Positions 52,103-60,529 of a stretch of DNA of 64,000 nucleotides are shown in pieces. A program made the translations under genes and the position numbers. The notes under the pieces were generated by a model. It was not told the origin of the DNA. It was given only the letters and a program-made list of their open reading frames with translations, and did not search any database. The stretch's first letter is position 1. Every line of letters begins with the position of its first letter. Origin of the DNA: Streptomyces sp. SLBN-31 (GTDB lineage Bacteria > Actinomycetota > Actinomycetes > Streptomycetales > Streptomycetaceae); NCBI RefSeq assembly GCF_006715395.1, contig NZ_VFNC01000002.1:2604001-2668000 (forward strand), in the 5' to 3' direction.

Positions 52103-52837
52103 CTACTCCTCCGAAGGCAGCCTCAGACGGCGGTCCACGACGTCCTGGGCCACGTCCGTCAGACGGCGGCGCCGGGAGCGGGCGTAGGAGCGCAGGAGGT
52201 GGAAGGCCTCGTCCACGGAGACGGACAGGCTGGCCGCGAGGGTGCCCTTGGCCTGTTCGATGACGATGCGGCTGGTGAGCGCCTGGCCGAGCTGGTCGGC
52301 CAGGGCACGGCTCTCGGCCAGGCGGCGCTCACGGTCCAGGGTCCAGCCGACGACATCGGTGAGGGACTGGCCGAGTTCCAGCAGCTCGCCGGGGAGTGCG
52401 GTACCGCCGGGCCCCAGCAGCACCAGGGCCCCCGGGGTGTCGGCGCCGACATGGAGAGGTACGGCGGCGGCACGGCCGTAGCCGAGTTCCCGGGCCCGGT
52501 GTGCGTAGCGCGGCCAGTCGTGGCGGGCCCGGTCGCCGCTCAGGTCGGTGTCCGGCACCGAGGTGCCGGTGCGGCGGGCCTCCGGGCCGGGTCCCTCGTC
52601 CCAGGCGATGGCGTCGCGGGCCAGTTCCATCAGGCTCTCGTCGGTGCCGGCCACCTGCGCCGGCGCTCGGCCGTCGGGGAAGTACAGGACGATCGCGGCG
52701 CAGTCGTCGAACAACTCGGTGCCGTGCTCGGCCAGGGCCAGGAGCAGCCCGGTGGGGTCGGCGGGGTCCGCGACCGGGCTCGCGGCCAGCTCGACGAACG
52801 CCTTCGCCAGCCGCTGCTGTGACACGGGCTTGGTCAT
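52103..52837 (-). CDS. GAF-ANTAR regulator (first of a pair)
   Basis: A 244-aa protein. The N-terminal GAF domain covers about 1-165 (LLALAEHGTELFDDCAAIVLYFPDGRAPAQVAGT, AAVPLHVGADTPGALVLLGPG), and a C-terminal ANTAR domain follows (LADQLGQALTSRIVIEQAKGTLAASLSVSVDEAFHLLRSYARSRRRRLTDVAQDVV). ANTAR domains bind two-hexaloop RNA and act as antiterminators. The target transcript is not visible here. It is on the same strand as a second GAF-ANTAR gene just upstream. Confidence 0.93.
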   Translation of the reverse strand: MTKPVSQQRLAKAFVELAASPVADPADPTGLLLALAEHGTELFDDCAAIVLYFPDGRAPAQVAGTDESLMELARDAIAWDEGPGPEARRTGTSVPDTDLSGDRARHDWPRYAHRARELGYGRAAAVPLHVGADTPGALVLLGPGGTALPGELLELGQSLTDVVGWTLDRERRLAESRALADQLGQALTSRIVIEQAKGTLAASLSVSVDEAFHLLRSYARSRRRRLTDVAQDVVDRRLRLPSEE

Positions 52838-52908
52838 CGGTCTCCCACCTCTTGGCCCTTCGCCCTGGGGGCGGCGGCCTCGCCGGCCGCGCGCTGTGTT
52901 CCGCAGTC

Positions 52909-53802
52909 TTACGTGTTCCCGCTCGAGTGCCCGGTTCCCCAGCCGAGCAGCAGTTCTCCCTCCAGGATGCGTTCCGCCACCCGGTGGGCCGGGATGCCCT
53001 CGCCGAAGGCGTACGCCCTGATCAGCTCCAGCGCGTCGGCCACCGGCCGGTCGAGCTGTACCGAGACCATTCCCGCGGCCTGGTGCACCTTGGCCCGCAG
53101 CTCGATGCCGTCGTGCAGGTCGAGCACGCCGGCCGGGGTCAGGATCACCGAGCGGGTGAGAGCCTCGGCGATCTCGGCGAAGGCGGTCGAGCGGGCCACC
53201 CCGGGTGCGGGGTCGTATACGGCGAGCGCGCCGACGCAGTTGCCGTCCAGGGTCAGCGGTACGGCGGCCACCTCGGTGATGCCCAGTTCACCGACGGCGG
53301 GGCCGTAACCGGGCCAGCGCACGGCCAGTGCGGCGCCGTTCGCCGCCACCGGTGCGGCCGTGCTCGTCGCGTCCCGGGCGGGGCCCTCGCCGAGCAGGAA
53401 CTCCAGTTCCTGGGCGGCACGCGAGGGTTCGTCGGAGGCGGCCAGGGCCAGTTCGTCGAAGGTGTGGCCGACCAGCGTGAGGGCGGCGCCGCCGCTGCCG
53501 CAGGCCTCGGCGACACCGGTCATGAACAGCTGCCAGGGGACGCCCGGCCGGCCGGCCCAGGCGCCGAGCCGCACGGCGAAGGCGTCCTGAAGCCGGGCCG
53601 CGGTGCGGTGGCGCGCGGACGTCGACCGGTGGTCGGCGGCGATGCGCAGGTGGAGGTCCCTGAGGTGTGCGTCGGCGCACTCACCGGCGAGGCGTTCGTG
53701 CCGCTCGGCGCGGCCGGCCTCCTGCACCGAACGCGCACGCGCCTCAGCCGCTCTCCGCTCCGCGGAGGCCAGGGGGTCCGAGGCGTCGCCTCCGGTGGCC
53801 AT
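52909..53802 (-). CDS. GAF-ANTAR regulator (second of a pair)
   Basis: A 297-aa protein. A basic helical N-terminus (ASAERRAAEARARSVQEAGRAERHERLAGECADAH) leads to a GAF domain (GSGGAALTLVGHTFDELALAAS, AAVPLTLDGNCVGALAVYDP) and an ANTAR domain (ILTPAGVLDLHDGIELRAKVHQAAGMVSVQLDRPVADALELIRAYAFGEGIPAHRVAERIL). It lies 71 bp before the first GAF-ANTAR gene on the same strand. Both are likely RNA-binding antiterminators of the same kind, but whether they share a target is unknown. Confidence 0.93.
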   Translation of the reverse strand: MATGGDASDPLASAERRAAEARARSVQEAGRAERHERLAGECADAHLRDLHLRIAADHRSTSARHRTAARLQDAFAVRLGAWAGRPGVPWQLFMTGVAEACGSGGAALTLVGHTFDELALAASDEPSRAAQELEFLLGEGPARDATSTAAPVAANGAALAVRWPGYGPAVGELGITEVAAVPLTLDGNCVGALAVYDPAPGVARSTAFAEIAEALTRSVILTPAGVLDLHDGIELRAKVHQAAGMVSVQLDRPVADALELIRAYAFGEGIPAHRVAERILEGELLLGWGTGHSSGNT

Positions 53803-53869
53803 ACGGGGATCCTACGCCTCGGCTTCGGCCACGGAGCCCGTCGTCCGGTGGCAGGCGTGGGCCCGGTTG

Positions 53870-55228
53870 TCACACGTCGGGTGCCGCCCTGACCACCCCG
53901 GCGGCGATCGCCGCGCCCAGGGCGGCGTGGTCGTCGGCGGTCTGGTCGGCGTAGGCGACGGCGAAGTCGGCGACGGCCCGGTCGAAGGTGTCGGCGCCGC
54001 CCAGGTAGGCGGCGATGGCGATGCGGTCGCCGGAGCGGGCGTGGGCGCGGGCCAGGGCGGTGCCGCACAGGCGGGCGTAGGCGGACAGCTCGGAGGGGCT
54101 CATGCCGGCGACGTCCGCGGCGCCCTTCATGTCCCGCAGTTGTCGCCAGTAGAAGGCGCGCCCCTGGGGGCCGCTCATCCACCCCAGGAAGATGTCGCCG
54201 GCGGCCTGCGTCAGCCGCTGCCCGGCGACCACGCGGTGGCCGGGATGGACGTACGGCCCGTGCGGCAGATGCTCCTCGAGTACGGAGTTGCGTGCCTCCT
54301 TGATCTGCAGGAACAGGAGGTCGTCGGTGTCCCGCCCGGCGAGCAGCACGACGAAGCAGCGCATGCCGACGCTGCCGACGCCGACGAGCTTGCGGGCGGC
54401 GTCCACGAAGCGGTAGCGGTCCAGGAGCAGACGGCGTTCCTCGGAGAGGGTGGAGCGGTAGTCGCTGAACATCTTGCGGACGGCGGCCATGTCGGAGACG
54501 CCGGCGGGTTCCAGCAGCGGCGGGTCGTGCACGATACGGCGGCGGCCGTCGACGACCTCGGTGAGCTTGCCGACCGCCTGCAGGCTGGTGCGGCGGCGGG
54601 CGCGGCTGAGGCTGGCGGCGACCTGCCGGCGGCGGCGTGCGGAGCGGGCCAGTGAGCGCAGGCTGTCGGCGTCGATGCGCTCGTACCAGACCTCCAGCTC
54701 GCCGCGCCGGGCCAGCCGGCCGATGGTGGTCCGGTAGGCGGCGGTCGCCGCCAGCGCTGCCCGGCGTGCCTTGTCGTCGGCGTGTCCGTTCTCGCGGGCG
54801 GCGACGGCCACGCTGGCCGCGAGTCGCTGGACGTCCCACTCGAAGGGGCCGGGGAACGTCTCGTCGAAGTCGTTGAGGTCGAACAGCAGCGTGCGTTCCG
54901 GGGAGGCGTACAGGCCGAAGTTGAGCAGGTGGGCGTCGCCGCACAGTTGCACGGTGAGTCCGGTGTGCGGCCGGGAGGCGAGGTCGGCGGCCATCACGGC
55001 GGCCGACCCGCGCAGAAAGGCGAGCGGCGAGGCGGCCATCCTGCCGTACCGGATCGGCAGCAGCTCGGACAGCCGGTCCCGGCCCTGCCGCTCCAGCACG
55101 GCGACGGGATCGCCCCGATCGACGGGCGCAAGCCACCCGGCATGCCCGGAGCGAGACACCCGCTTGCGAGCGGCCCTACCACGCTGTGCCCGGTCGGCCG
55201 GGGAGGCGGGGGCGAGGGGCGTACTCAT
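53870..55228 (-). CDS. DUF2252 family protein
   Basis: A 452-aa protein from ATG 55228 (MSTPLAPASPADRAQRGRAARKRV). Kinase-like DUF2252 motifs are RYGRMAASPLAFLRGSAAVMA, LTVQLCGDAHLLNFGLYASPERTLLFDLNDFDETFPGPFEWDVQRLAASV, and DLLFLQIKEARNSVLEE, VVAGQRLTQAAGDIFLGW. The family resembles protein or sugar kinases of unknown substrate. Its start overlaps the stop of the proline-rich repeat ORF by four bases (ATGA). Its frame continues upstream through tandem-repeat DNA, but the ATG is the natural start. Confidence 0.9.
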   Translation of the reverse strand: MSTPLAPASPADRAQRGRAARKRVSRSGHAGWLAPVDRGDPVAVLERQGRDRLSELLPIRYGRMAASPLAFLRGSAAVMAADLASRPHTGLTVQLCGDAHLLNFGLYASPERTLLFDLNDFDETFPGPFEWDVQRLAASVAVAARENGHADDKARRAALAATAAYRTTIGRLARRGELEVWYERIDADSLRSLARSARRRRQVAASLSRARRRTSLQAVGKLTEVVDGRRRIVHDPPLLEPAGVSDMAAVRKMFSDYRSTLSEERRLLLDRYRFVDAARKLVGVGSVGMRCFVVLLAGRDTDDLLFLQIKEARNSVLEEHLPHGPYVHPGHRVVAGQRLTQAAGDIFLGWMSGPQGRAFYWRQLRDMKGAADVAGMSPSELSAYARLCGTALARAHARSGDRIAIAAYLGGADTFDRAVADFAVAYADQTADDHAALGAAIAAGVVRAAPDV

Positions 55229-55704
55229 GGGGCGGACCGGGGAGTTGCACCGGGACCGACTGGGGAAAGGCCGACGGGCCGGGGGGCTGCGGCGGAGCCG
55301 GGGTCGGCTTGGCGCAGGCCGACGGGCCGGGGATCTGCTGCGGAGCCGGGGTCGGCTTGGCGCAGGCCGACGGGCCGGGGATCTGCGGCGGAGCCGGGGT
55401 CGGCTTGGCGCAGGCCGACGCGACGGGGATCTGCTGCGGAGCCAGGGCCAGTCGGGCACGGGTCGACGGGCCGGGGGGTTGCGCCAGGGCCGACTGGGCC
55501 GACGGGCCGGGGGACTGCGCCGGAGTTGAGGCCGGCCGGGCGCTGGGTGGCGGGTCGGCCGTTTGCGGCGCGGTCAGGGCTGGTGGGGGGCGGGCCGACG
55601 GGCCGGGGGGCTGCCGTGTGGGCGTGAGGCATGGGCGTCGGGGACGGCGGGCGTCTCCGTGAGGGTCCGCCCGTCTCGCTTGGTGTGCCGTGACTGCCGT
55701 TCAT
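55225..55704 (-). CDS. Proline-rich tandem-repeat protein coupled to DUF2252 gene
   Basis: ATG 55704 has GGGAGG four bases upstream. The 159-aa product begins MNGSHGTPSETGGPSRRRPPSPTP and continues as about six degenerate 16-residue repeats (DPGSAADPRPVGLRQA). It is likely disordered, with no hydrophobic segment. Its TGA overlaps the DUF2252 ATG. The overlap, the good ribosome site and preserved frame argue for translation. Repeat DNA also stays open on the other strand, so this remains a probable rather than certain gene. Confidence 0.55.
   Translation of the reverse strand: MNGSHGTPSETGGPSRRRPPSPTPMPHAHTAAPRPVGPPPTSPDRAANGRPATQRPAGLNSGAVPRPVGPVGPGATPRPVDPCPTGPGSAADPRRVGLRQADPGSAADPRPVGLRQADPGSAADPRPVGLRQADPGSAAAPRPVGLSPVGPGATPRSAP
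55262..55510. repeat. 48-bp tandem repeat DNA
   Basis: GGCTTGGCGCAGGCCGAC recurs at 55306, 55354 and 55402, a 48-bp period, with degenerate copies on both sides. It encodes the 16-residue repeats on the minus strand. Confidence 0.85.
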
Positions 55705-55911
55705 CTCGCCTCCCGCCGCCGTGTCCGTCTGGGACGGTTCCGCTGATCCCCTCGGCTCGTCGCCCCTTGATCGCAGTGAAGGCGGGAGGCGGGTCGGGCG
55801 CATGCCGGGTCCGGCAATCGGGTGACGCGGCGCGGGCGTCGCAGGGGGCGGTGTCGTTGTCAGTGGGGTTCGCGATGATGCCTTCAGTGGTTTCTACGGG
55901 GTGGAGGGTGC

Positions 55912-57096
55912 ATGGGCGGCAGGGAGCGGTACGTCGGTGTGGCGGAGCGGCGGGCACGGCTGGCGTGGCGGCACCGGCTCGCGGGGCCGGCCCGGGGCGC
56001 GGCGCCGGAGGAGATCGCGGACGCGCTCGTCGCGCTGCACGGCACGGACCCGGCGACGGTGTACCTGGCGGTGGGCGCGCGTCTGAGGGATCCGGCCCGG
56101 ACGGTGCCGGAGACGGACCGGGCGCTGTACGAGGACCGTTCGCTGGTCCGGATGCACGGCATGCGCCACACGGTGTTCGTCTTCCCCACCCCCCTCACCG
56201 CGGTCGTGCACGCCTCGACGGGCCTCGCGGTTGCCGCGCGCGAGCGGGCCAAGCTGGTGGCGGACATGGCGAAGGCCGCCGCGCCGGACGCGGCCTGGCT
56301 GAAGGAGGTCGAGGACTCGGCGCTGGCCGCGCTGGCCCGCCGCGGCCAGGCGACGGCTGCCGAACTGGCCGAGGACGAGCCGCGGTTGAGGGAGCAGTTC
56401 GCGTACGCGGCCGGAAAGGGCTACGAGGGCGTGCACACCGTCTCGTCGCGGCTGCTGCGGGTGCTGGGCGTGGAGGGAAAGGTGGTGCGGGGCCGTCCTC
56501 TCGGCTCCTGGACGTCGACCCAGTTCCGCTGGGCGCCCGCCCCCGCCCATCCCGAACTCGACACTGCGGCTGCCCAGGCGGAGCTCCTCGGACGCTGGCT
56601 GACGGCGTGCGGGCCGGCCACCGAGGCGGACCTGAAGTGGTGGGCGGGCTGGAAGGTGACCGACGTACGGCGCGCCCTGGCGGCGATCGGCGCGCAGCCG
56701 GTGTCACTGGACGAGGGCACGGGGTACGTCGTCGAGAGCGACGTCGATCCGGTGGCCGGGCCAGTCGAGCCCTGGGCGGCGCTGCTGCCGGCCCTCGATC
56801 CGACGGCGATGGGCTGGCAGGCGCGGGACTGGTATCTGGCGCCGGAGCTGCGGCCGTCGCTGTTCGACCGCAGCGGGAACGTCGGACCGACGGTGTGGTG
56901 GGACGGCAAGGTGGTGGGCGGCTGGGCGCAGCGCGCCGACGGGGAGATCGCCTGGCGCCTGCTCGACGACACGGGCGTGGGCCGCGAGGGTGAGGCGGCG
57001 ATCGAGGCTGAAGTGGACAGACTGCGCGGCTGGTTGGGGCCGGCGCGGGTGACCCCGCGGTTCCGGACCCCGCTGGAGAGGGAACTGGTGGCCTAG
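55912..57096 (+). CDS. Winged-helix DNA-binding protein of the AlkZ/YcaQ-type (HTH_42) family
   Basis: A 394-aa protein (MGGRERYVGVAERRARLAWRHRLAG). It follows the DUF1006/HTH_42 layout: ADALVALHGTDPATVYLAVGARLRDP, MRHTVFVFPTP, a tandem winged helix with QATAAELAEDEPRL and SSRLLRVLGVEGKVVRGRPLG, and a C-terminal PWAALLPALDPTAMGWQARDWYLAPE. AlkZ proteins of this group are DNA glycosylases that unhook interstrand cross-links. Whether catalytic Gln residues are conserved cannot be judged here. Confidence 0.85.
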   Translation: MGGRERYVGVAERRARLAWRHRLAGPARGAAPEEIADALVALHGTDPATVYLAVGARLRDPARTVPETDRALYEDRSLVRMHGMRHTVFVFPTPLTAVVHASTGLAVAARERAKLVADMAKAAAPDAAWLKEVEDSALAALARRGQATAAELAEDEPRLREQFAYAAGKGYEGVHTVSSRLLRVLGVEGKVVRGRPLGSWTSTQFRWAPAPAHPELDTAAAQAELLGRWLTACGPATEADLKWWAGWKVTDVRRALAAIGAQPVSLDEGTGYVVESDVDPVAGPVEPWAALLPALDPTAMGWQARDWYLAPELRPSLFDRSGNVGPTVWWDGKVVGGWAQRADGEIAWRLLDDTGVGREGEAAIEAEVDRLRGWLGPARVTPRFRTPLERELVA

Positions 57097-57145
57097 GGCA
57101 GGCGTGCCGGGCGCCCCGGTGGGAGGGGTGCCCGGCAGCGGTGGG

Positions 57146-57454
57146 TCACCTCGAGTAACGCATCAGTGCCCGCACCATGTGGCACGTCGTGTCCGACGGC
57201 GGGTGTACTCCGATCGTCTCCGCCGTGCTGCGGATCGTCTCGTTGCGGGCCTGGTTCGGTACGTACACGCCCGAGTCGAGCAGGGCGATGGCCAACCGCA
57301 TCGCCTTGAGGCGGCGGTTGTGCGTGACGTACCACTCGCGCGGTCGCCCCGGCGGCAACGGGCGCTTCTCCACGGGTTCGTACGGCAGGTCGAGCAGGAC
57401 GGGGCGGTCCACGGTGGACTGGGTCGGCTTCGGCTTCAGTGCGGCAGCGGGCAC
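57146..57454 (-). CDS. Conserved small protein, 102 aa
   Basis: GTG 57454 has AGGAGG six bases upstream; an ATG at 57460 sits directly on that site and is less likely. The product VPAAALKPKPTQSTVDRPVLLDLPYEPVEKRPLPPGRPREWYVTHNRRLKAMRLAIALLDSGVYVPNQA is soluble and basic, ending HPPSDTTCHMVRALMRYSR. It has the look of a conserved Streptomyces family. Function is unknown. It is convergent with the AlkZ-like gene. Confidence 0.78.
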   Translation of the reverse strand: MPAAALKPKPTQSTVDRPVLLDLPYEPVEKRPLPPGRPREWYVTHNRRLKAMRLAIALLDSGVYVPNQARNETIRSTAETIGVHPPSDTTCHMVRALMRYSR

Positions 57455-57603
57455 AGGCATCCTCCTGTCGCGGTGAGGGGGTCGGCACGGGGGTTTCGGC
57501 ACCCCCCAACACCCTCGAACACTTCTTCTAGTGTACTGCCCGCCACTGACAAAAGCCCCTGGCCACAAGGGCTTTCGGCCACCCCTGCCGTACCGTGGAC
57601 CCC

Positions 57604-57963
57604 ATGGAGATCTGGATCAACCCGGCCTGTTCGAAGTGCCGCAGCGCGATCGGCCTGCTCGACGCCGAGGGAGCCGACTACACCGTCCGCCGCTACCTGG
57701 AGGACGTGCCGAGCGAGGACGAGATCAGGGACGTACTCGACCGCCTGGGCCTGGAGCCGTGGGACATCACGCGCACCCAGGAGGACCCGGCGAAGGAGCT
57801 CGGGCTCAAGGACTGGGCACGGGACGCCACTTCGCGCGAGCGGTGGATCACGGCGTTGTCGCGGCACCCCAGGCTGATCCAGCGTCCGATCATCACCGCG
57901 GACGACGGCACCGCGGTCGTCGGACGTTCCGAGGAGGCTGTTCGGGACGCTCTGTCCCGTTAG
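57604..57963 (+). CDS. ArsC/Spx-type thioredoxin-fold protein
   Basis: A 119-aa protein from ATG 57604 (MEIWINPACSKCRSAIGLLDAEGADYTVRRYLEDVPSEDEI). The N-terminal CSKC redox motif and the RPIITADDGTAVVGRSEEAV segment are typical of ArsC-like arsenate reductases. No ars genes are nearby, so a general redox or Spx-like role is equally possible. Length is usual. Confidence 0.88.
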   Translation: MEIWINPACSKCRSAIGLLDAEGADYTVRRYLEDVPSEDEIRDVLDRLGLEPWDITRTQEDPAKELGLKDWARDATSRERWITALSRHPRLIQRPIITADDGTAVVGRSEEAVRDALSR

Positions 57964-58021
57964 CCGACGGTATCTCCAGCGAGGGGATTCAGGGCCTCGA
58001 CTGCTGTTACCCTCCGCCGCC

Positions 58022-58819
58022 ATGACCTTCGGTGATCAAGGAACGCCGTACGACCCGTGGGCGGCGGAGCGGGAGCGCATACGCAGGGCACGACGGGCCC
58101 GGGCGGCGGCCGGCGCCGCGGTGGGCGTCGTGCTCGTCGGCGCCGCCGGCGCGGGAATGGTGCTGTACTCCGGTGACGGAGGGGACCAGGGTGCCGCCGC
58201 GAAGACGTCGGGGAGCCCCCGCGCGGCCGCCCCCGACGTCCGCGTCTCCGCCTCCCTCTCCTCCGACGCCCCCTCCTCGCTGCCCTCCCTGCTCGCGCGC
58301 CCCGTGATCCGTCCCGAGCAGGCGTTCCCGTCGAAGAGCGTCCGCCTGAAGGACGGCTCCCGTTACGAGCGGGTGGACCTGGCCACCACCACCGAGTGCG
58401 CCCGCGGGATGTCGCAGGAGCTGGCGGCGATCGTCCAACAGGGCAAGGGGTGCCTCCGGTTGACCGCGGCGCTCTTCACGGATGCCGACCGTCGCTCGCA
58501 GATCACCGTCACCGTGGTGAGTTTCCGGCGGGCGGAGGACTCGGGGATGGTGTTCGGGATGGCCTCCATGGATCCGGTGACGTACCAGGTGGTCTCCCTC
58601 GACCCGCCCCCGCAGGCGGGGTTGCCGACCGTGCCGCCCGGTTCGGCGGGCGTGTTCCGGCGACTGGCGACCGTGCGGTCCGTGGTGTTCGCCAACGGGC
58701 AGTGGGGCGACGGCTCGGAGTCCGGGGAGGCCGCGCTGACGCAGGAGACGGAAGGGCTGCTGAAGCTCGTGAACGACACGGTGGTGGCCTACGAGGAGGG
58801 CAAGGGCGGGAACCTGTGA
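58022..58819 (+). CDS. Membrane-anchored extracytoplasmic protein of unknown function
   Basis: A 265-aa protein. The N-terminus is basic (AAERERIRRARRARAAA) with a signal-anchor helix AAVGVVLVGAAGAGMVLYSG at about 36-56. A Ser/Ala/Pro-rich linker follows, then a folded domain with RYERVDLATTTECARGMSQELAAIVQQGKGCLRLTAALFTDADRRSQITVTVVSF (two Cys) and a C-terminal helix. It is probably on the cell surface. No family recognised. Confidence 0.8.
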   Translation: MTFGDQGTPYDPWAAERERIRRARRARAAAGAAVGVVLVGAAGAGMVLYSGDGGDQGAAAKTSGSPRAAAPDVRVSASLSSDAPSSLPSLLARPVIRPEQAFPSKSVRLKDGSRYERVDLATTTECARGMSQELAAIVQQGKGCLRLTAALFTDADRRSQITVTVVSFRRAEDSGMVFGMASMDPVTYQVVSLDPPPQAGLPTVPPGSAGVFRRLATVRSVVFANGQWGDGSESGEAALTQETEGLLKLVNDTVVAYEEGKGGNL

Positions 58820-58937
58820 GCCCGCTCCAAGTCTGCTGTGACGCAGGTTACTTCAGCGACTCCCGCGACCACTGAGTAACTCTGTTCGGTATCTCGTACA
58901 TAGCGACGTACGCTCCCCTACCTCTCAGGAGGCGCGC

Positions 58938-59624
58938 ATGTCGCGCAGGAGAACTCTCGGTACGAAGAAGAAGATCGCGCTGCTGGTGAGCGCGGCGGCG
59001 GTGGCGGGCGGTGGTGCCTTCGTCATGGCGAGCACCTCCAACGCCGCGCAGAGTCCGAAGACTCTGTCGGCCGCGGACTCGAACGTCTGCCAGGGCCTGG
59101 CCACGGCCCTGGGCAACAACCAGAAGTTCATCGACGGGCAGCGGGCCAAACCCGACGCCCAGTCCGCGGCCCGGATCGCCAACCGCGAGGCGGTCATCGC
59201 GCAGATCAAGGTGCAGCAGAAGGCGTCCGGTTGCGTGGTTGGGGAGTCGGCTCAGGGCTCCCAGTCCACTCAGCCCGCGCAGTCGGCCCCGCCCGCGCAG
59301 TCCGCGCCGCCCTCGCAGGCGGCCTCGGCGCCCGCGGGAAACGCGAACGCGGGTGGCGCTGCCGCCTCCGGCTCCGCCCAGCAGGTCTGCAAGGGCTCCA
59401 CCGTGACGCTGTCGGGCGAGGCCGGCGCGCCTGCCGCGTCCAGCAACCAGTTCCCGGCGGGGACGACGCTGAAGGTCACCAACCTGGACAACAACAAGTC
59501 CACGACGGTGAAGGTCACTTCGGTCTCCGGCAGCTGCGTCCTGCTGAACAACCCGGCCTTCGAACAGGTCCGTGAGCCCGGCAAGTTCCTGATCCGGCGG
59601 GCGGTGATCGAGAAGGTGGGCTGA
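58938..59624 (+). CDS. Secreted protein with double-psi beta-barrel-like C-terminus
   Basis: A 228-aa product with a Sec-type signal (MSRRRTLGTKKKIALLVSAAAVAGGGAFVMASTSNA). The mature part has a small Cys-containing helical domain (SNVCQGLATALGNNQKFIDGQRAKPDAQSAARIANREAVIAQI), an Ala/Pro/Ser/Gln linker and a C-terminal domain: QFPAGTTLKVTNLDNNKSTTVKVTSVSGSCVLLNNPAFEQVREPGKFLIRRAVIEKVG. The last part recalls the RlpA/expansin barrel. The DRG catalytic signature is missing, so enzymatic function is unlikely. GGAGG is present upstream. Confidence 0.8.
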   Translation: MSRRRTLGTKKKIALLVSAAAVAGGGAFVMASTSNAAQSPKTLSAADSNVCQGLATALGNNQKFIDGQRAKPDAQSAARIANREAVIAQIKVQQKASGCVVGESAQGSQSTQPAQSAPPAQSAPPSQAASAPAGNANAGGAAASGSAQQVCKGSTVTLSGEAGAPAASSNQFPAGTTLKVTNLDNNKSTTVKVTSVSGSCVLLNNPAFEQVREPGKFLIRRAVIEKVG

Positions 59625-59627
59625 GGC

Positions 59628-60488
59628 TCAGGAGTTCAGGAACCCCGTGAGGGCGCGGCCCAGTTCGGGGGGCGCGGACTGCGGCAGCGCGTGATGGGAG
59701 ACGTCGGGGACCACGACCGTCTCGACGCGCGGCAGCAGTCCGGCCGCCCGCGCCGCCACCTTGCGCGGGTCCTGCGTCCTGCTGCTCCCGGCCAGGAGCA
59801 GCAGGACCGGCACGTCCAGCGCGCGCAGCGCCTGCGGTGCCGGCCGCGGACCGGTCACCGGCTTCGACACGGAGGGGAAGCCGGCGGCCGCCTCCTGGAG
59901 GCGGAGCCAGTCGGGGTCGAGGGGGACTCCCCCGGTCTCCCACTCCAGGAAGGCCCGGGTCCTGCGGGGCGAGGGCCGCAGCAGCGACGGCAGGGCGTGC
60001 AGCAGGTACGCCGGCCGGAACCCGGCGAAGCACAGGGCGGGGTCCAGGAGGAAGAGACGGCGCACCCGCGTGCGTGCGCGCAGGGCGTGGTGCAGGGCGA
60101 TCCAGCCGCCGTAGGAGTGCCCGCCGAGGGCGGTCCCGTCCAGGCCCAGGCCGTCCAGGACCGCGTCCAGCCAGTCCACCAGGTCCGCTGCCGTACGGGG
60201 GTGACGGCCGTGATCCTCGGTGCCGCGGCCCGCGCAGGCGGGGAGGTCCACGGCGTGGACGCGGTGGGTGCGGGCGAGTTCGGCGGCCTGGGCGTACCAG
60301 GAGGCCGAGGTGGCTCCTCCTCCGCCGGGCAGCAGGACGACCGGGGGTGCGTGGAGCGGGCCGCACCTGTTGACGTACGCCGTCCCGAAGGGCGTGGGAA
60401 CGGTCACCGCCTCGCGCTCGGCGGGCCACTTCGCCATGACCTTGTCGTACGCGGCCAGGAAACCGTCCATGTCGAACGCGGTGCCCAT
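59628..60488 (-). CDS. Alpha/beta hydrolase
   Basis: A 286-aa protein from ATG 60488, with GGAGG shortly upstream. Nucleophile Ser125 lies in ALGGHSYGGWIAL, the oxyanion region is VVLLPGGGGATSASWYAQ, and the catalytic His is in VVVPDVSHHALPQSAP. The substrate is unknown. It is divergent from the MarR gene across a 41-bp gap holding a palindrome, and so is probably its main target. Confidence 0.92.
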   Translation of the reverse strand: MGTAFDMDGFLAAYDKVMAKWPAEREAVTVPTPFGTAYVNRCGPLHAPPVVLLPGGGGATSASWYAQAAELARTHRVHAVDLPACAGRGTEDHGRHPRTAADLVDWLDAVLDGLGLDGTALGGHSYGGWIALHHALRARTRVRRLFLLDPALCFAGFRPAYLLHALPSLLRPSPRRTRAFLEWETGGVPLDPDWLRLQEAAAGFPSVSKPVTGPRPAPQALRALDVPVLLLLAGSSRTQDPRKVAARAAGLLPRVETVVVPDVSHHALPQSAPPELGRALTGFLNS

Positions 60489-60506
60489 CGCCTCCGCCTC
60501 CTCTAT

Positions 60507-60525
60507 TATCTCGTCGAGCGAGATA
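60507..60525. promoter_or_regulatory. Candidate MarR operator between hydrolase and marR
   Basis: TATCTCG and CGAGATA are exact complements separated by TCGAG, five bases before the GTG of the MarR gene. An inverted repeat in such a short divergent gap is a typical MarR autoregulatory operator. Confidence 0.7.
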
Positions 60526-60529
60526 CTCG

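Noticed and set aside
55262..55510. 48-bp repeats as a possible CRISPR array
   Set aside because: Repeats are head-to-tail with no unique spacers and a multiple-of-three period, as in coding tandem repeats. No cas genes were seen.
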